Below, in pieces: positions 25,603 to 34,423 of a stretch of 64,000 bases of DNA. The notes beneath the pieces are model-generated. The model was not told the DNA's origin. It made no database searches and was given only the letters and a program-made list of their open reading frames with translations. Source of the stretch: a bacterium (lineage in GTDB: Bacteria; Actinomycetota; Acidimicrobiia; Spongiisociales; ZC4RG35). Location of the stretch: positions 35,027 through 99,026 of the forward strand of contig JAHEJW010000009.1 in assembly GCA_024638655.1 (NCBI GenBank), written 5' to 3'. How positions within the stretch are numbered: position 1 is the stretch's first letter; each line of letters starts with the position of its first letter. The position numbers and the translations under genes were made by a program.

Positions 25603-26876
25603 TGTCACAGGTTGATGACGGACTCTTGGCAGGAGTGTTCCACACTGGACAGACCGATGGGTCGGCTGCCGGAGAGGTTCATCTACTACCCGCCGACCTG
25701 GAGACCATTCCTCCGGGCCCGTTCCTCGGGTCGATCCTCTCGGTTGTGGATCCGGGAAGCCTGGTCGGTCGGGACGTGGTTCGGTACGTGCAGGCCCAGG
25801 CCAGGCTGGTCTCCCACCATCAGGCGTCGTATTACATCGGGATCACAGAATTGGCCCGCGCCACCCACGCCACCACCACGGAGAGAGACACGGTGCCCAA
25901 CGAGTTCGCCTCGGACGAGCTGGCTGCTGCCGTTGCCAAGACCCGGAGGGCTGCGGAGGCAGACGTCGACCTTGCTTTGGATTTGAGATACCGGCTACCC
26001 AGTGTGTGGAAGGCTCTCGAGGCCGGGAAGATAGACCTGGCCAAGGCCAGAGTCTTCTCCCAGGAACTGGTCACGCTCCATACCAGACACATTCCCGTCG
26101 TCGTCGATTCGCTAGTCGACTCCGCAGCCGACTTGACCACCGGCCAACTTCGCACCCGACTGAAGAAGGCCGTACTTGAAGCCGACCTCGAAGCAGCGCA
26201 AATCCAATATGAGTTGGGGTTGGGAGACCGAAAACTGGTTGTCTACCCCAACCCGGACCACACCGCCAGCATGGCGCTGGCGTCGGTCGACCCGCTCGAA
26301 GCCGTCGCCGCCGGCAACCACGTACATCACGTAGCACTCGAGCTGAAGCGGCTTCCCGGTGAGAGCAGAACCATTGACCAGCTCAAAGCCGACGTAGCCA
26401 TCGACCTGCTGCAGGGAAAGACCACGCACGTCAGCGACGGCACCTCCATCCAGCCCAATAGGGTCGTCGTTCGGTCCACCAGTGACTCACCGACTGGGCA
26501 CATCACCGGCTACGGACCCGTCCTGACCACCACAACAGCTTCTGAAACACCACCTGCCGAAAAAGACGACCGAGTCGGCGACTGCCATCACACAGAAGCC
26601 AGGAAACCCACCAAGACCCAGATCCAACACATCGTGGGCCGTTACCCCAGCTGCATCCACCCCGGATGTCGCATGCCCGCCAACCAGTGCGATATCGATC
26701 ATCGTCGACCCTGGCACAACGGTGGCAAAACCAGCTGCGCCAATCTCGCCCCACTCTGCCGGCATCACCACAGGTGCAAAGATCAGGGCGGTTGGCGGCT
26801 CCAGCGAAACCCGGACGACAGCCATACGTGGACCAGCCCCCTCGGGCACACCTACACCACCGAAAGGCCCCCGTAG
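25596..26876 (+). CDS. DUF222/13E12-repeat family protein with C-terminal HNH nuclease domain
   Basis: A 426-residue protein. The helical DUF222 domain (about 40-310) contains the repeat-family pattern AKARVFSQELVTL and LRTRLKKAVLEAD. The C-terminal HNH motif is CDIDHRRPWHNGG...NLAPLCRHHHRCKDQGGW, with two zinc-type CxxxC pairs. Such 13E12-like genes are multicopy and often SOS-controlled in actinobacteria, and this copy has a perfect SOS box over its start. A GTG at 25578 is an alternative start (six residues longer). Role in DNA repair, intron-like mobility or defence is unresolved. Confidence 0.85.
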   Translation: MFVSQVDDGLLAGVFHTGQTDGSAAGEVHLLPADLETIPPGPFLGSILSVVDPGSLVGRDVVRYVQAQARLVSHHQASYYIGITELARATHATTTERDTVPNEFASDELAAAVAKTRRAAEADVDLALDLRYRLPSVWKALEAGKIDLAKARVFSQELVTLHTRHIPVVVDSLVDSAADLTTGQLRTRLKKAVLEADLEAAQIQYELGLGDRKLVVYPNPDHTASMALASVDPLEAVAAGNHVHHVALELKRLPGESRTIDQLKADVAIDLLQGKTTHVSDGTSIQPNRVVVRSTSDSPTGHITGYGPVLTTTTASETPPAEKDDRVGDCHHTEARKPTKTQIQHIVGRYPSCIHPGCRMPANQCDIDHRRPWHNGGKTSCANLAPLCRHHHRCKDQGGWRLQRNPDDSHTWTSPLGHTYTTERPP

Positions 26877-26930
26877 CCGGCCCAAGGAAACTTGGAGAGG
26901 CCCGTTAGTCGATCCGGTTAATCGATCCCA

Positions 26931-27323
26931 TTATTCGATGAGGTCTCCGGGGAAGTCGGGGACGTCCACCGCATACCGCTCGAGGAGCTCCAGTGGGACG
27001 ATCTGGTTTGCTAGCTCATGTGTGGCAGCAAGAACCACCGGTGCGGCTGCTCCATCGTGGTGTGCTTTCAGCCAGTTGCGTGCCGTCACACACCACCGAT
27101 CTCCCGGCTGCAAACCTGGGAATTGATACATGGGCATCGGTGTCATCAGGTCGTTGCCTATCTCCTTCTGATGATCGAGAAACTCGGCGGTGACCACCGC
27201 GCAGATCGTGTGACTGCCAAGGTCTTCGGGCGACGTCGCGCAAGAGCCGTCACGGAACCAGCCAGTGACAGGATCCAGACTGCACGGCTCCAGCTCATCT
27301 CCAAGCACGTTCTTCTCCGGCAT
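26931..27323 (-). CDS. DUF2237 family protein
   Basis: A 130-residue protein matching the DUF2237 pattern throughout: LEPCSLDPVTGWFRDGSC, a GSHTICAVVTAEFL strand, GNDLMTP, QFPGLQPGDRWCVTARNWL and a C-terminal LELLERYAVD. The conserved cysteines and PGDRWC are kept. The family is widespread in bacteria and some eukaryotes, and its function is not established. It lies 20 bp from the uppP stop on the same strand. Confidence 0.85.
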   Translation of the reverse strand: MPEKNVLGDELEPCSLDPVTGWFRDGSCATSPEDLGSHTICAVVTAEFLDHQKEIGNDLMTPMPMYQFPGLQPGDRWCVTARNWLKAHHDGAAAPVVLAATHELANQIVPLELLERYAVDVPDFPGDLIE

Positions 27324-27343
27324 CGATCCTCCTCCGGGCTACA

Positions 27344-28114
27344 TCAAAACACGAGCACGGTCAAGAGCCCCACCGACAGGCAATAGACCGCAAATGGTAT
27401 GAGCCCGGTGCGTCGCAAAGCTGCCAGAAGCCAGGCTATGGCCAGATATCCGGACACGGCGGCGACCAGGAGCCCTACGAGTAATTCCACCTGGAGCCCG
27501 GCTCCCATCACGTCGGGTAGTTGGGTCAGACCAGCGCCTGCTATGGCTGGAATGCCGAGGAGGAAGCTGAATCGAGCCGCCTCCACGGGTTGAAACCCTC
27601 TGCCATTGCCTGCAGAGATCGTTATCCCCGATCTGGAAATGCCCGGAATCAGGGCAAACGCCTGTGCGACGCCTACCACCACCGCGTCCGGAACGCGACC
27701 ATCGGCCAGCGATCTCACTCCCTGTGCCAGCCGCTGTCCGATGAGGAGGATGACACCGGTCGTCATCAGGGTCCACCCGACGTTGGAAACCGTCTCCTGG
27801 AACCGCTCCAGTGTGGGCTCGAGAGGGAGGCCGATGATGGCGGGGACGGTCCCCACTGCGACGAGGAGCATTATCCGTCGGCCCTCCGCATCGGACCTGA
27901 ATCGGAGGACTTTCATGACGTCAGATCGGAAATAGACGAGGACGGCGATGAGGGTGCCGAGGTGGAGCACGGCCGAGACCTCGAGGCTCGGGGGGGAGAT
28001 GTCCATTCCGGCACGCTCCAGGAACGCAGGAACCACCACCAGGTGACCCGACGACGATATGGGCAGAAACTCGGTGAGACCCTGGACGAGGCCCCAGATG
28101 ATCGCAGGGAGCAC
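27344..28114 (-). CDS. uppP: undecaprenyl-diphosphatase UppP (BacA)
   Basis: A 256-residue membrane enzyme that dephosphorylates undecaprenyl pyrophosphate, recycling the lipid carrier for cell-wall synthesis. Both family signatures are visible: the glutamate-rich QGLTEFLPISSSGHL near residue 11-25 and PGISRSGIT near 155, the catalytic arginine/serine block. About seven or eight spans are predicted. The start is GTG at 28114. Bacitracin tolerance is a known side effect of this family. Confidence 0.93.
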   Translation of the reverse strand: MLPAIIWGLVQGLTEFLPISSSGHLVVVPAFLERAGMDISPPSLEVSAVLHLGTLIAVLVYFRSDVMKVLRFRSDAEGRRIMLLVAVGTVPAIIGLPLEPTLERFQETVSNVGWTLMTTGVILLIGQRLAQGVRSLADGRVPDAVVVGVAQAFALIPGISRSGITISAGNGRGFQPVEAARFSFLLGIPAIAGAGLTQLPDVMGAGLQVELLVGLLVAAVSGYLAIAWLLAALRRTGLIPFAVYCLSVGLLTVLVF

Positions 28115-28226
28115 GAGGGCACGCTAGCCAGGCATGTGTTGGTTATGGGTGGGCGAGCTCGACCGCATACAAGTCGTATACGAATGGGAGGTCATGCTGA
28201 GCTGGAGGGGGAAGCACCCAAATCCT

Positions 28227-28745
28227 TCAATCGGTGGCGACGAGAACACTCACCCTGCCGGCTATGGCAGCCAGCGCAACTCGAGGCGCCAGATCCGATG
28301 GGACGGCGACTCCGCCGAGCGACGACGTCAGACCGTCGGAGTCGCCGGTCGAGCTGATCACCCCATCGATCAAATCACCGTCGTCGAGCAGGGCGATCTT
28401 CACTCGATCGCCGGTAAGGGCGCCTTGGGGCACGTCCATCGACACGATCAGCCATCCCCGGGGCATGACCGATGACTCGTCTCCGGTGTGGGCGGCGAGG
28501 ACCGGAGCGCCCGCCGGGATCGCAGCGAGGGCATGTGCTCCCGCCTCGGGCGCCTCCAATAGCCCCTTGGGCAACGGGCGCAACTCGGTGTTGTGGGTGC
28601 CCAGTTGTTCTCCCGCCTCGATGTCGGTCGTGGCAAAGGGGTGATCGACCACAGGTTCGGGTTTGACCTCCATCCAGAGTGCGAAGAGAGAGAACGCGGC
28701 CACCGCTACCCATTTGGACCACGGCGGTCGGTCGAGCCAGATCAT
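28227..28745 (-). CDS. SAF-domain membrane-anchored protein
   Basis: A 172-residue protein. An N-terminal span (about 10-25, VAVAAFSLFALWM) is followed by a SAF-type domain (ATTDIEAGEQLGTHN, IPAGAPVLAA, SMDVPQGALTGDRVKI), as found in CpaB/FlgA-like pilus or flagellum assembly factors. No pilus genes are adjacent, so the role is unknown. Short for a CpaB protein, which would normally continue past 200 residues. Confidence 0.7.
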   Translation of the reverse strand: MIWLDRPPWSKWVAVAAFSLFALWMEVKPEPVVDHPFATTDIEAGEQLGTHNTELRPLPKGLLEAPEAGAHALAAIPAGAPVLAAHTGDESSVMPRGWLIVSMDVPQGALTGDRVKIALLDDGDLIDGVISSTGDSDGLTSSLGGVAVPSDLAPRVALAAIAGRVSVLVATD

Positions 28746-28792
28746 GGCCCGAAAGTACGGTCAGGCCGGCCGGGTTGGAAGAGGGGTGAGGC

Positions 28793-29074
28793 TCAGTCGT
28801 CCGAAGAGGTCTTCGCCGCCGTTTCAGCTTTTGGCTTCGACTCGCTCGTCGTCTTTGACTTCTTGTCGTCGGAAGAGGCCGACTTGGTGGCGCTGGCGGT
28901 CTTCGAATCGGTTGCGTAGAAGCCTGATCCCTTGAAGACGATCCCACTGGCGTGGAATCGCTTCTTCAAATCGCCGCCGCATTCCTTGTGCTTCTTCAGA
29001 GGCTTGTCGTTGAAGGACTGGAACACCTCGAGGTGCTCGCCGCACTTGTTGCAGACGTATTCGTAGGTTGGCAT
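28793..29074 (-). CDS. FmdB-family zinc-ribbon regulatory protein
   Basis: A 93-residue protein. Its N-terminus is the canonical FmdB zinc ribbon MPTYEYVCNKCGEHLEV, with the second cysteine ligand in KECGGDLKK. The last 40 residues are a Ser/Lys/Ala-rich, probably disordered tail. FmdB-like proteins are small and mostly of unknown function in actinobacteria. Intact start and stop; 47 bp separate it from the SAF gene. Confidence 0.88.
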   Translation of the reverse strand: MPTYEYVCNKCGEHLEVFQSFNDKPLKKHKECGGDLKKRFHASGIVFKGSGFYATDSKTASATKSASSDDKKSKTTSESKPKAETAAKTSSDD

Positions 29075-29164
29075 CGTCGGTTGACCGCTCTGGTGTGGAA
29101 GGAGTGATTGTAGAACCGTGCCGCGACCTCTTCCATTCCCCGCGGATCAATATCATCGGGTGAG

Positions 29165-29770
29165 ATGACAACCACGCTCGCGATTCCTCTCGCCCTCGTC
29201 GCGGCGTATCTGGTGGGAAGCATTGATTTCGCCGTCGTGGTCGCCCGTATGCACGGCGTCGACATCCATGAAGTCGGTAGTGGGAATCCCGGCGCGTCGA
29301 ATGTCCTGCGCACGCTGGGCAAGGTGCCGGCCGCGATGGTGTTCCTGGGTGACATGTTGAAGGGTGTGGTCGCCGCAGCCATGGGGATGATCGCCTCGGG
29401 CGTGGCTGACCCGCAGGTCCATTGGGCTTTTGCCGCGGGCCTCGCCGCAGTTCTGGGCCACTGCTATCCCGTCTTTCACAAGTTCAAAGGGGGAAAGGGC
29501 GTGGCGACCGCGGGTGGTCTGCTCTTGTTCACCCTTCCCCTGGTGGCGATCATCGACGTGGCGCTTTGGGCCCTCATGGCGAGACTCACGAAGACCGCGT
29601 CGGTCTCATCCCTGGTCGTAATGGCCGTGACCGTCCCGCTTGCGTTGTGGCAAGGAATCGGGTCGACGGCTCTGATGTGGCTCCTCCTCACGATCGCCCT
29701 TATCGTTTGGAGGCACAAGGCCAACATCAAACGCATGGTCAGAGGAGACGAGCAGAAAGTGACCACATGA
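29165..29770 (+). CDS. plsY: acyl-phosphate:glycerol-3-phosphate acyltransferase PlsY
   Basis: A 201-residue membrane acyltransferase that starts phospholipid synthesis by acylating glycerol-3-phosphate. The three PlsY motifs are clear: GSIDFA near residue 18, GSGNPGASNVLR near 39, and GHCYPVFHKFKGGKGVAT near 98. Five spans are predicted. The stop overlaps the galU start (ATGA), making this the first gene of the plsY-galU-moeA-moaC run. Confidence 0.92.
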   Translation: MTTTLAIPLALVAAYLVGSIDFAVVVARMHGVDIHEVGSGNPGASNVLRTLGKVPAAMVFLGDMLKGVVAAAMGMIASGVADPQVHWAFAAGLAAVLGHCYPVFHKFKGGKGVATAGGLLLFTLPLVAIIDVALWALMARLTKTASVSSLVVMAVTVPLALWQGIGSTALMWLLLTIALIVWRHKANIKRMVRGDEQKVTT

Positions 29771-30561
29771 GTATCGAAGTAGCAGTGATCCCCGCCGCTG
29801 GACGGGGGACCAGGATGCGGCCGGCCACGAGAGTCGTGCCCAAGGCTCTGCTCACCGTGGTCGACCGCCCGGCGATCCAATACTCGGTGGAAGAGGCGGC
29901 CCGGGCCGGCGCCAAGGAGGCGATCGTTGTCGTAGACCTGGATGCCGGACATCTGATCGCACAGCACTTCAAGCTCGGAGGTTCTCTGCCAGGTCTGGAG
30001 GACATCCGCGTTCGACCGGTGGTCCAGGAGGAGCCACTGGGTTTGGGTCACGCCGTCTATGAAGCTGCCGAGATGGTGGCGGATCGCCCGTTCTTCTGTC
30101 TCTTGTCGGACAACATCGTTCGCCCGGGCCAGGACGTGCTTCCCAGCCTCGCCGCCGGTAGTCGTGATGGCGAGACCTCTGTGATGTGTCTCCGGGAGCT
30201 GAGCGACGAGTTCCTTTCCAAATATGGTGTCGTGATCCCGGACTCCGAAGTCTCCGACGGCTACCTGGACCTCGCCGGCGCCGTAGAGAAGCCAGGGCCG
30301 GAGAAGGCTCCGTCGCGCTACGGACTGGTCGGGAGGTATCTCTTCACGCCCGACGTGTTCTCCATCCTGGAGAAGATCCCACCTGGTGTCGGTGGAGAAA
30401 TACAGCTGACCGATGCCATCAACGAATTGGGCAGCCAGCGACGGCTGCGCGGCTACGTGGCCGAGACGAGCCTCCTCGACGTCGGCACGCCACCCGGGCT
30501 GCTCCATGCCTCAGTGGTCCTGGGTCGCAGCAGGTTCGAACCAGAGGTCTTCGAGGACTGA
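29767..30561 (+). CDS. galU: UTP-glucose-1-phosphate uridylyltransferase
   Basis: A 264-residue nucleotidyltransferase producing UDP-glucose. It has the N-terminal GRGTRMRPATRVVPKALL nucleotide loop, a DNIVRPG metal site and a SRYGLVGRYLFTP segment, all typical of GalU. The length is a little short of the usual 290 but the fold elements are complete. It overlaps plsY (ATGA) and moeA (TGATG). galU next to a moeA/glp gene is the conserved actinobacterial arrangement. Confidence 0.92.
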   Translation: MSIEVAVIPAAGRGTRMRPATRVVPKALLTVVDRPAIQYSVEEAARAGAKEAIVVVDLDAGHLIAQHFKLGGSLPGLEDIRVRPVVQEEPLGLGHAVYEAAEMVADRPFFCLLSDNIVRPGQDVLPSLAAGSRDGETSVMCLRELSDEFLSKYGVVIPDSEVSDGYLDLAGAVEKPGPEKAPSRYGLVGRYLFTPDVFSILEKIPPGVGGEIQLTDAINELGSQRRLRGYVAETSLLDVGTPPGLLHASVVLGRSRFEPEVFED

Positions 30562-31781
30562 TGCGACCTCTCCCCGAGATGCGTGCCGAAGTCCTCGGCG
30601 TCATGGGGCAACTGGACTCCGAGATCGTGGCCCTCGATGAGGCTTTGGGACGAGTTCTCGCAGAGCCGTTGGTGTCCCCGGAGAGCGTTCCCCACTTTGC
30701 CAACTCGGCAATGGATGGTTACGCCGTGCGCAGCGCAGACACGGCTCAGCCGGGAGCTCTCCTGGAGATCCTCTCCGAAGTCCCCGCGGGTCAGGTGTCT
30801 GGCTTGGCGGTGGGGGAGGGTCAGGCGATCAAGATCATGACGGGTGCTCCCATGCCCGAGGGAGCCGACGCAGTGATACGTGTCGAGGAGACAAAGGTCG
30901 AAGACGGGAGGGTGCGGATCGCGGCGTCGGTCCCGGCCGGCAACTCGGTGCGGCCCGTCGGCGGTGACATCAGCGAGGGTGAGACGGTGTTCGCCCCTGG
31001 TACTCGGCTCAGTGCCGTTCACATCGGTGTGCTCGCCACGGTTGGGGCGGTCAAGCCGGTGGTCTCCCGAATCCCCAAGGTGGCCGTCATGTCCACGGGT
31101 GATGAGCTCCAGCCTCCCGACGGGGGAGCCCTCGCCCCCGGGATGATCCGGGACTCGAATCGCCCGATGATCATGGCGATGCTCGCCGAGACCGGAGTGG
31201 ACACGATTGACCTCGGCCGCATCTCGGACGACGCCGGCCAGCTTCGTGATTCACTCGGACGAGCTGCTTCCGACGCCGACTTGATCGTCACCTCGGGAGG
31301 AGTCTCGATGGGCGACTACGACGTGATCAAGCTCGTCCTGCGCGAAGAGTCAGAGGTCGGCTTCTTTCAGGTGGCGATGAAGCCCGGAAAACCGTTCGGC
31401 TTCGGACTATTCGAAGGGGTGCCGTTCTTTGGCCTTCCCGGGAACCCGGTGTCCGTCCTTGTCTCCTTCGAGCAGTTCGTCAGACCGGCGCTACTCCAGA
31501 TGCAGGGGGCGACGGCGGTGCTCAGGCCGAGAACGACCGGGATTGCAGGCCAGCGGTTCGCTTCAGACCCTCTCAAAGAGGAGTTCGTCAGGGTTGCCTT
31601 CACCGGCTCCGACCCGCAGCTCGAGGTCAGACAGACCGGCGGACAGAGCTCGAACGTCCTTTCGGCGGCCGCCAAGGCCGATGCATTTGCGGTCATGCCG
31701 GTGGGGACAGAAGAGGTCAACCCGGGTGACCCGGTGATTCTGGAGTTGTTCCGGGCGTTGGAGACGAGACCGTTTCCATGA
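30561..31781 (+). CDS. moeA: MoeA/gephyrin-like molybdopterin molybdenumtransferase (Glp-type candidate)
   Basis: A 406-residue MoeA. It shows the NSAMDGYAV motif near 48, MTGAPMPEGADAVI near 93, VMSTGDEL near 176 and the MPT-binding TSGGVSMGDYD near 243; a C-terminal beta-barrel (GLPGNPVSVLVSF) follows. MoeA inserts molybdate into molybdopterin. In actinobacteria a galU-linked MoeA copy (Glp) also binds FtsZ with the membrane receptor GlpR/SepX, and a matching receptor-like gene follows here. A dual or divisome role is therefore inferred. Confidence 0.9.
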   Translation: MRPLPEMRAEVLGVMGQLDSEIVALDEALGRVLAEPLVSPESVPHFANSAMDGYAVRSADTAQPGALLEILSEVPAGQVSGLAVGEGQAIKIMTGAPMPEGADAVIRVEETKVEDGRVRIAASVPAGNSVRPVGGDISEGETVFAPGTRLSAVHIGVLATVGAVKPVVSRIPKVAVMSTGDELQPPDGGALAPGMIRDSNRPMIMAMLAETGVDTIDLGRISDDAGQLRDSLGRAASDADLIVTSGGVSMGDYDVIKLVLREESEVGFFQVAMKPGKPFGFGLFEGVPFFGLPGNPVSVLVSFEQFVRPALLQMQGATAVLRPRTTGIAGQRFASDPLKEEFVRVAFTGSDPQLEVRQTGGQSSNVLSAAAKADAFAVMPVGTEEVNPGDPVILELFRALETRPFP

Positions 31782-32269
31782 GTGACGACCAGGGTCTGAC
31801 CCACCTGAACGAATCGGGAGAGGTGCACATGGTCGACGTCGCAGCCAAGGAGGCGACCAAGAGGACCGCAGTGGCCGAGGCTGTTGTGCAGATGGACGCC
31901 GACCTCGCCGGCCGCTTCCTGCAGGGTGACCTGCCCAAAGGCGATGCTGCCGCGGTTGTTCGGATCGCCGGCATCCTCGGTGCGAAGAAGACTCCCGAAT
32001 TGGTGCCGCTCTGTCATCCGATTCGACTCGAGTCGGTCGAGATCCACATCGAGCCGGTTGGGCACGGGATCAGGATCACCGCTACCGTTTCTACCACTGA
32101 CAAGACCGGTGTCGAGATGGAGGCCATGACCGCCGTCTCGACGGCAGCGATCGCGCTCTATGACATGGTCAAGAGCGTGGAGCGCGGAGTGACGATCGAG
32201 TCGGTCCGTCTTCTGCGAAAGACAGGGGGTAGGTCCGGCGAGTGGGTCAGGCCGGAGATCGTTGAATGA
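31778..32269 (+). CDS. moaC: cyclic pyranopterin monophosphate synthase MoaC
   Basis: A 163-residue enzyme of the first molybdenum-cofactor step. Conserved blocks are GEVHMVDVAAKEATKRTA near residue 14, VPLCHPIRLE near 78 and VEMEAMTAVSTAAIALYDMVK near 115, including the active-site lysine. ATG at 31778 overlaps the moeA stop. Complete length. Confidence 0.93.
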   Translation: MSDDQGLTHLNESGEVHMVDVAAKEATKRTAVAEAVVQMDADLAGRFLQGDLPKGDAAAVVRIAGILGAKKTPELVPLCHPIRLESVEIHIEPVGHGIRITATVSTTDKTGVEMEAMTAVSTAAIALYDMVKSVERGVTIESVRLLRKTGGRSGEWVRPEIVE

Positions 32270-32318
32270 GAGGTGCCCATTTGGCTACTCTCAGCGTTGG
32301 TCGGAGTTAGCAAGAGGT

Positions 32319-32759
32319 ATGGAAACACCCGTAATAGTCGGTTTGCTGGTAATAGCGGCTGTCTGGAGCTTCTATCTCCTCCCGGTCGTGTTCGGTGAGC
32401 GTCGTGACGGCCCGATCAACTCGACGGAAGAGTTCGACCGTTGGACGCACTCGATGGCATATGTGCAGAAGCAGAGCGCGGCGGACCTGGCCGCCAGCCA
32501 TCGCGACGTAGTTCGCCAGCGGCGTCGCCGCACCATCTCGGTGCTCATTGCGCTTACGGCACTCGCGTTGTTCGGTGCGTGGTACCTCGATTCCCTGCCA
32601 CTGATGTTGGCCGGGTTGTTCTTTGGATCCCTGATTGGCCTCTATCTGGTCGCCCTCGCCCAAATGAGGCAACGCCGAGAGCAGCGTCTCAAAGTCACCC
32701 ACGTCTCCGAGCGGCCGAGCGACTGGGAAGAGCCCCAGATCAAAGTCATCGCTCATTGA
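32319..32759 (+). CDS. GlpR/SepX-like divisome membrane protein (candidate)
   Basis: A 146-residue protein. An N-terminal span (IVGLLVIAAVWSFYLLPV) is followed by a basic linker containing FDRWTHSMAYV. Two closely spaced spans begin after RRRRTISVLIAL, then a charged cytoplasmic tail. This topology matches the GlpR/SepX family, whose genes lie beside galU and glp/moeA in actinobacteria. The ATG at 32319 follows a gaggt ribosome site; an earlier in-frame start at 32262 lies in moaC. Assignment rests on topology and gene order, not on a diagnostic motif. Confidence 0.65.
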   Translation: METPVIVGLLVIAAVWSFYLLPVVFGERRDGPINSTEEFDRWTHSMAYVQKQSAADLAASHRDVVRQRRRRTISVLIALTALALFGAWYLDSLPLMLAGLFFGSLIGLYLVALAQMRQRREQRLKVTHVSERPSDWEEPQIKVIAH

Positions 32760-33364
32760 CCTTCGGCGCTGCCGACGACATCCGCTCTCTTCTCGATCAC
32801 CGGTTCGCAGCACGGGAAAAGGCGATCACCGGGTCGAGAAAGGTGATCCGGGCCTCGGCCAACGGCATCAGGGCCCTCCACCGCGGAGAGTGGTCACGGT
32901 CGGATGATCTCATATCGGAAGCGAAACGAATCCTGGACGAGATCGTCGGCGCCCTCGACGAGCACCCCGAGCTGCTCCACGCCGGATTCGTCGCCGATGC
33001 CGCCAAGGAGTATGCCGAGGCGACCATCACCCGAGCGATCTTCCAACACGATGCGATCCCTGGCTTCGAGGACCTCGGGATCGACCCGGTTCCCTACCTG
33101 CACGGCCTTGGGGAGTCGGTCGGGGAGATGAGGAGGCGGATGCTCGACATGTTGCGGGACGAGAAACTGGAGGAGGCAAAGAGCCTCCTCCAGCATATGG
33201 ACGACATCGTCGACGAGTTGGCCACCTTCGACTATCCGGACGGGATGACCGCCGGTCTCCGACGCACCACAGACGTCGCCCGCGCTCTGGTCGAGCGCTC
33301 CCGATCAGACCTCACCGCAACCGTGGTCCAAGAGCGGCTGCGCGAAGACCTCCGCGAAACCTGA
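32756..33364 (+). CDS. translin-family protein (archaeal-type)
   Basis: A 202-residue all-helical protein. Hallmarks of translin homologues are a K-x-I-R-x-S helix (SRKVIRASANGIRALHRGEW) near 25, the acidic EYAEATITRAIF block near 88, YLHGLGESVGEMRRRMLDML near 115 and a D-x-A-R-x-L-V-E-R end near 175. Translins bind RNA/DNA and some are RNases; they are common in archaea and eukaryotes and sparse in bacteria. The TTG start at 32756 overlaps the receptor gene's TGA (TTGA), placing it at the end of the plsY-galU-moeA-moaC-glpR unit. Confidence 0.75.
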   Translation: MTFGAADDIRSLLDHRFAAREKAITGSRKVIRASANGIRALHRGEWSRSDDLISEAKRILDEIVGALDEHPELLHAGFVADAAKEYAEATITRAIFQHDAIPGFEDLGIDPVPYLHGLGESVGEMRRRMLDMLRDEKLEEAKSLLQHMDDIVDELATFDYPDGMTAGLRRTTDVARALVERSRSDLTATVVQERLREDLRET

Positions 33365-33385
33365 GCGCCTGAACCCCCAGACGGG

Positions 33386-34330
33386 CTACCCGTTCGGCAG
33401 CCAAGCTCTCCAGGTGTCCTCGTGGTTGGAAACCCATTCGGCGGCCACGGCTGCCGGGTCCTCACCGTCGATCTCGACGGAAGGCAGCATCTCCAGCTGA
33501 TCGTCGGTAGTGATGGTGAAGTTCTGGAGGAAGGTGAAGACGTCGGGTGCCTTTTCCTCGAGCAACCCCGAAGCGGCCTTGAAGAGCACATCTTCTGGAT
33601 AGTCACAGTCCACCCCTCCGTCACCGGCAGCGGCGCTGGCTCCACATGCCTCCGAGTAGGGAGGCAGCTCGACGTTGACCAGGTCATACTTCGCGACTGC
33701 AGCGGTCGGTGTCCACCAGTAGAGGACGATCGGCTCGTTGGCGGCGAACCTGGCATCGACTTCGGCAACGGTTGCCGGCTCCGAGCCCGAGAAGACCACT
33801 TCGAAGGGGAGCCCCAAGTTCGAGATTATCTGCTCGTCGTACTGCGAATATGACGGGTCCGTGCCCAGGAAACGGCCCATGTCGCCGGTCTCGGCGGTGG
33901 AGAACAGTGCGGCCAACTCCGGATCGGCGAAACCTTCCCAGGTCGCCAGCTCAGGGTGATCGGCGATGACGTAGCTCGGCACGAACCAACCGATCTTGCC
34001 GACAGCTCCAAGCTCGCCGATGTTGACCACCGAACCTTCGTCGAAATATGCCGTCTCGGCGTCGGTCACACCGGAGGGCCAGATTTCGAGCACCGCGTCG
34101 AGTGTGCCGTCTGCCATGCCGGTGAACATGGCGTCGTTCTCGTTCACCTCGACGATCTCGACCGTGTTCCCCAGTTCGGACTCGATGATGTTCTTCGCAA
34201 CCTCGGCGTTGAGGCGTGATGCGGTCCACGGGTTCACGATCAAAGTGATCTCTTCACCGCCACCAGCCTCTCCGCCACAGGCTGCAGCCAAGAGGGCGAG
34301 AGCCGTCAAGGCCAGAAGGAGTTTCTTCAT
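33386..34330 (-). CDS. proX: glycine-betaine/choline ABC transporter substrate-binding lipoprotein
   Basis: A 314-residue OpuAC/ProX-type lipoprotein. A signal peptide with lipobox LAAAC (C18) precedes an IVNPWTASRLNAEVAKNI start. Later W-rich segments (EIWPSGV, GKIGWFVPSYV, VLYWWTPTAAV) would form the aromatic cage that binds quaternary amines. A gggaga site precedes ATG 34330. It is transcribed divergently from the ATPase-permease genes across a 93-bp control region. Confidence 0.88.
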   Translation of the reverse strand: MKKLLLALTALALLAAACGGEAGGGEEITLIVNPWTASRLNAEVAKNIIESELGNTVEIVEVNENDAMFTGMADGTLDAVLEIWPSGVTDAETAYFDEGSVVNIGELGAVGKIGWFVPSYVIADHPELATWEGFADPELAALFSTAETGDMGRFLGTDPSYSQYDEQIISNLGLPFEVVFSGSEPATVAEVDARFAANEPIVLYWWTPTAAVAKYDLVNVELPPYSEACGASAAAGDGGVDCDYPEDVLFKAASGLLEEKAPDVFTFLQNFTITTDDQLEMLPSVEIDGEDPAAVAAEWVSNHEDTWRAWLPNG

Positions 34331-34349
34331 AGGGTCATCTCCCAATTAG

Positions 34350-34411
34350 TCGATCGGGAATCGGTTTCCCCGGGCCCCGACTTCCCCCGGCCTCGATCGG
34401 CCGGAATCGGT
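34350..34411. promoter_or_regulatory. direct-repeat control region between proX and proV
   Basis: Two near-repeats, tcgatcgg(g)aatcggt at 34350-34365 and tcgatcggccggaatcggt at 34393-34411, lie 43 bp apart between the divergent genes. Their spacing (four helical turns) suits a dimeric regulator. No regulator gene is adjacent. Confidence 0.35.
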
Positions 34412-34423
34412 AGATTACCCGTC

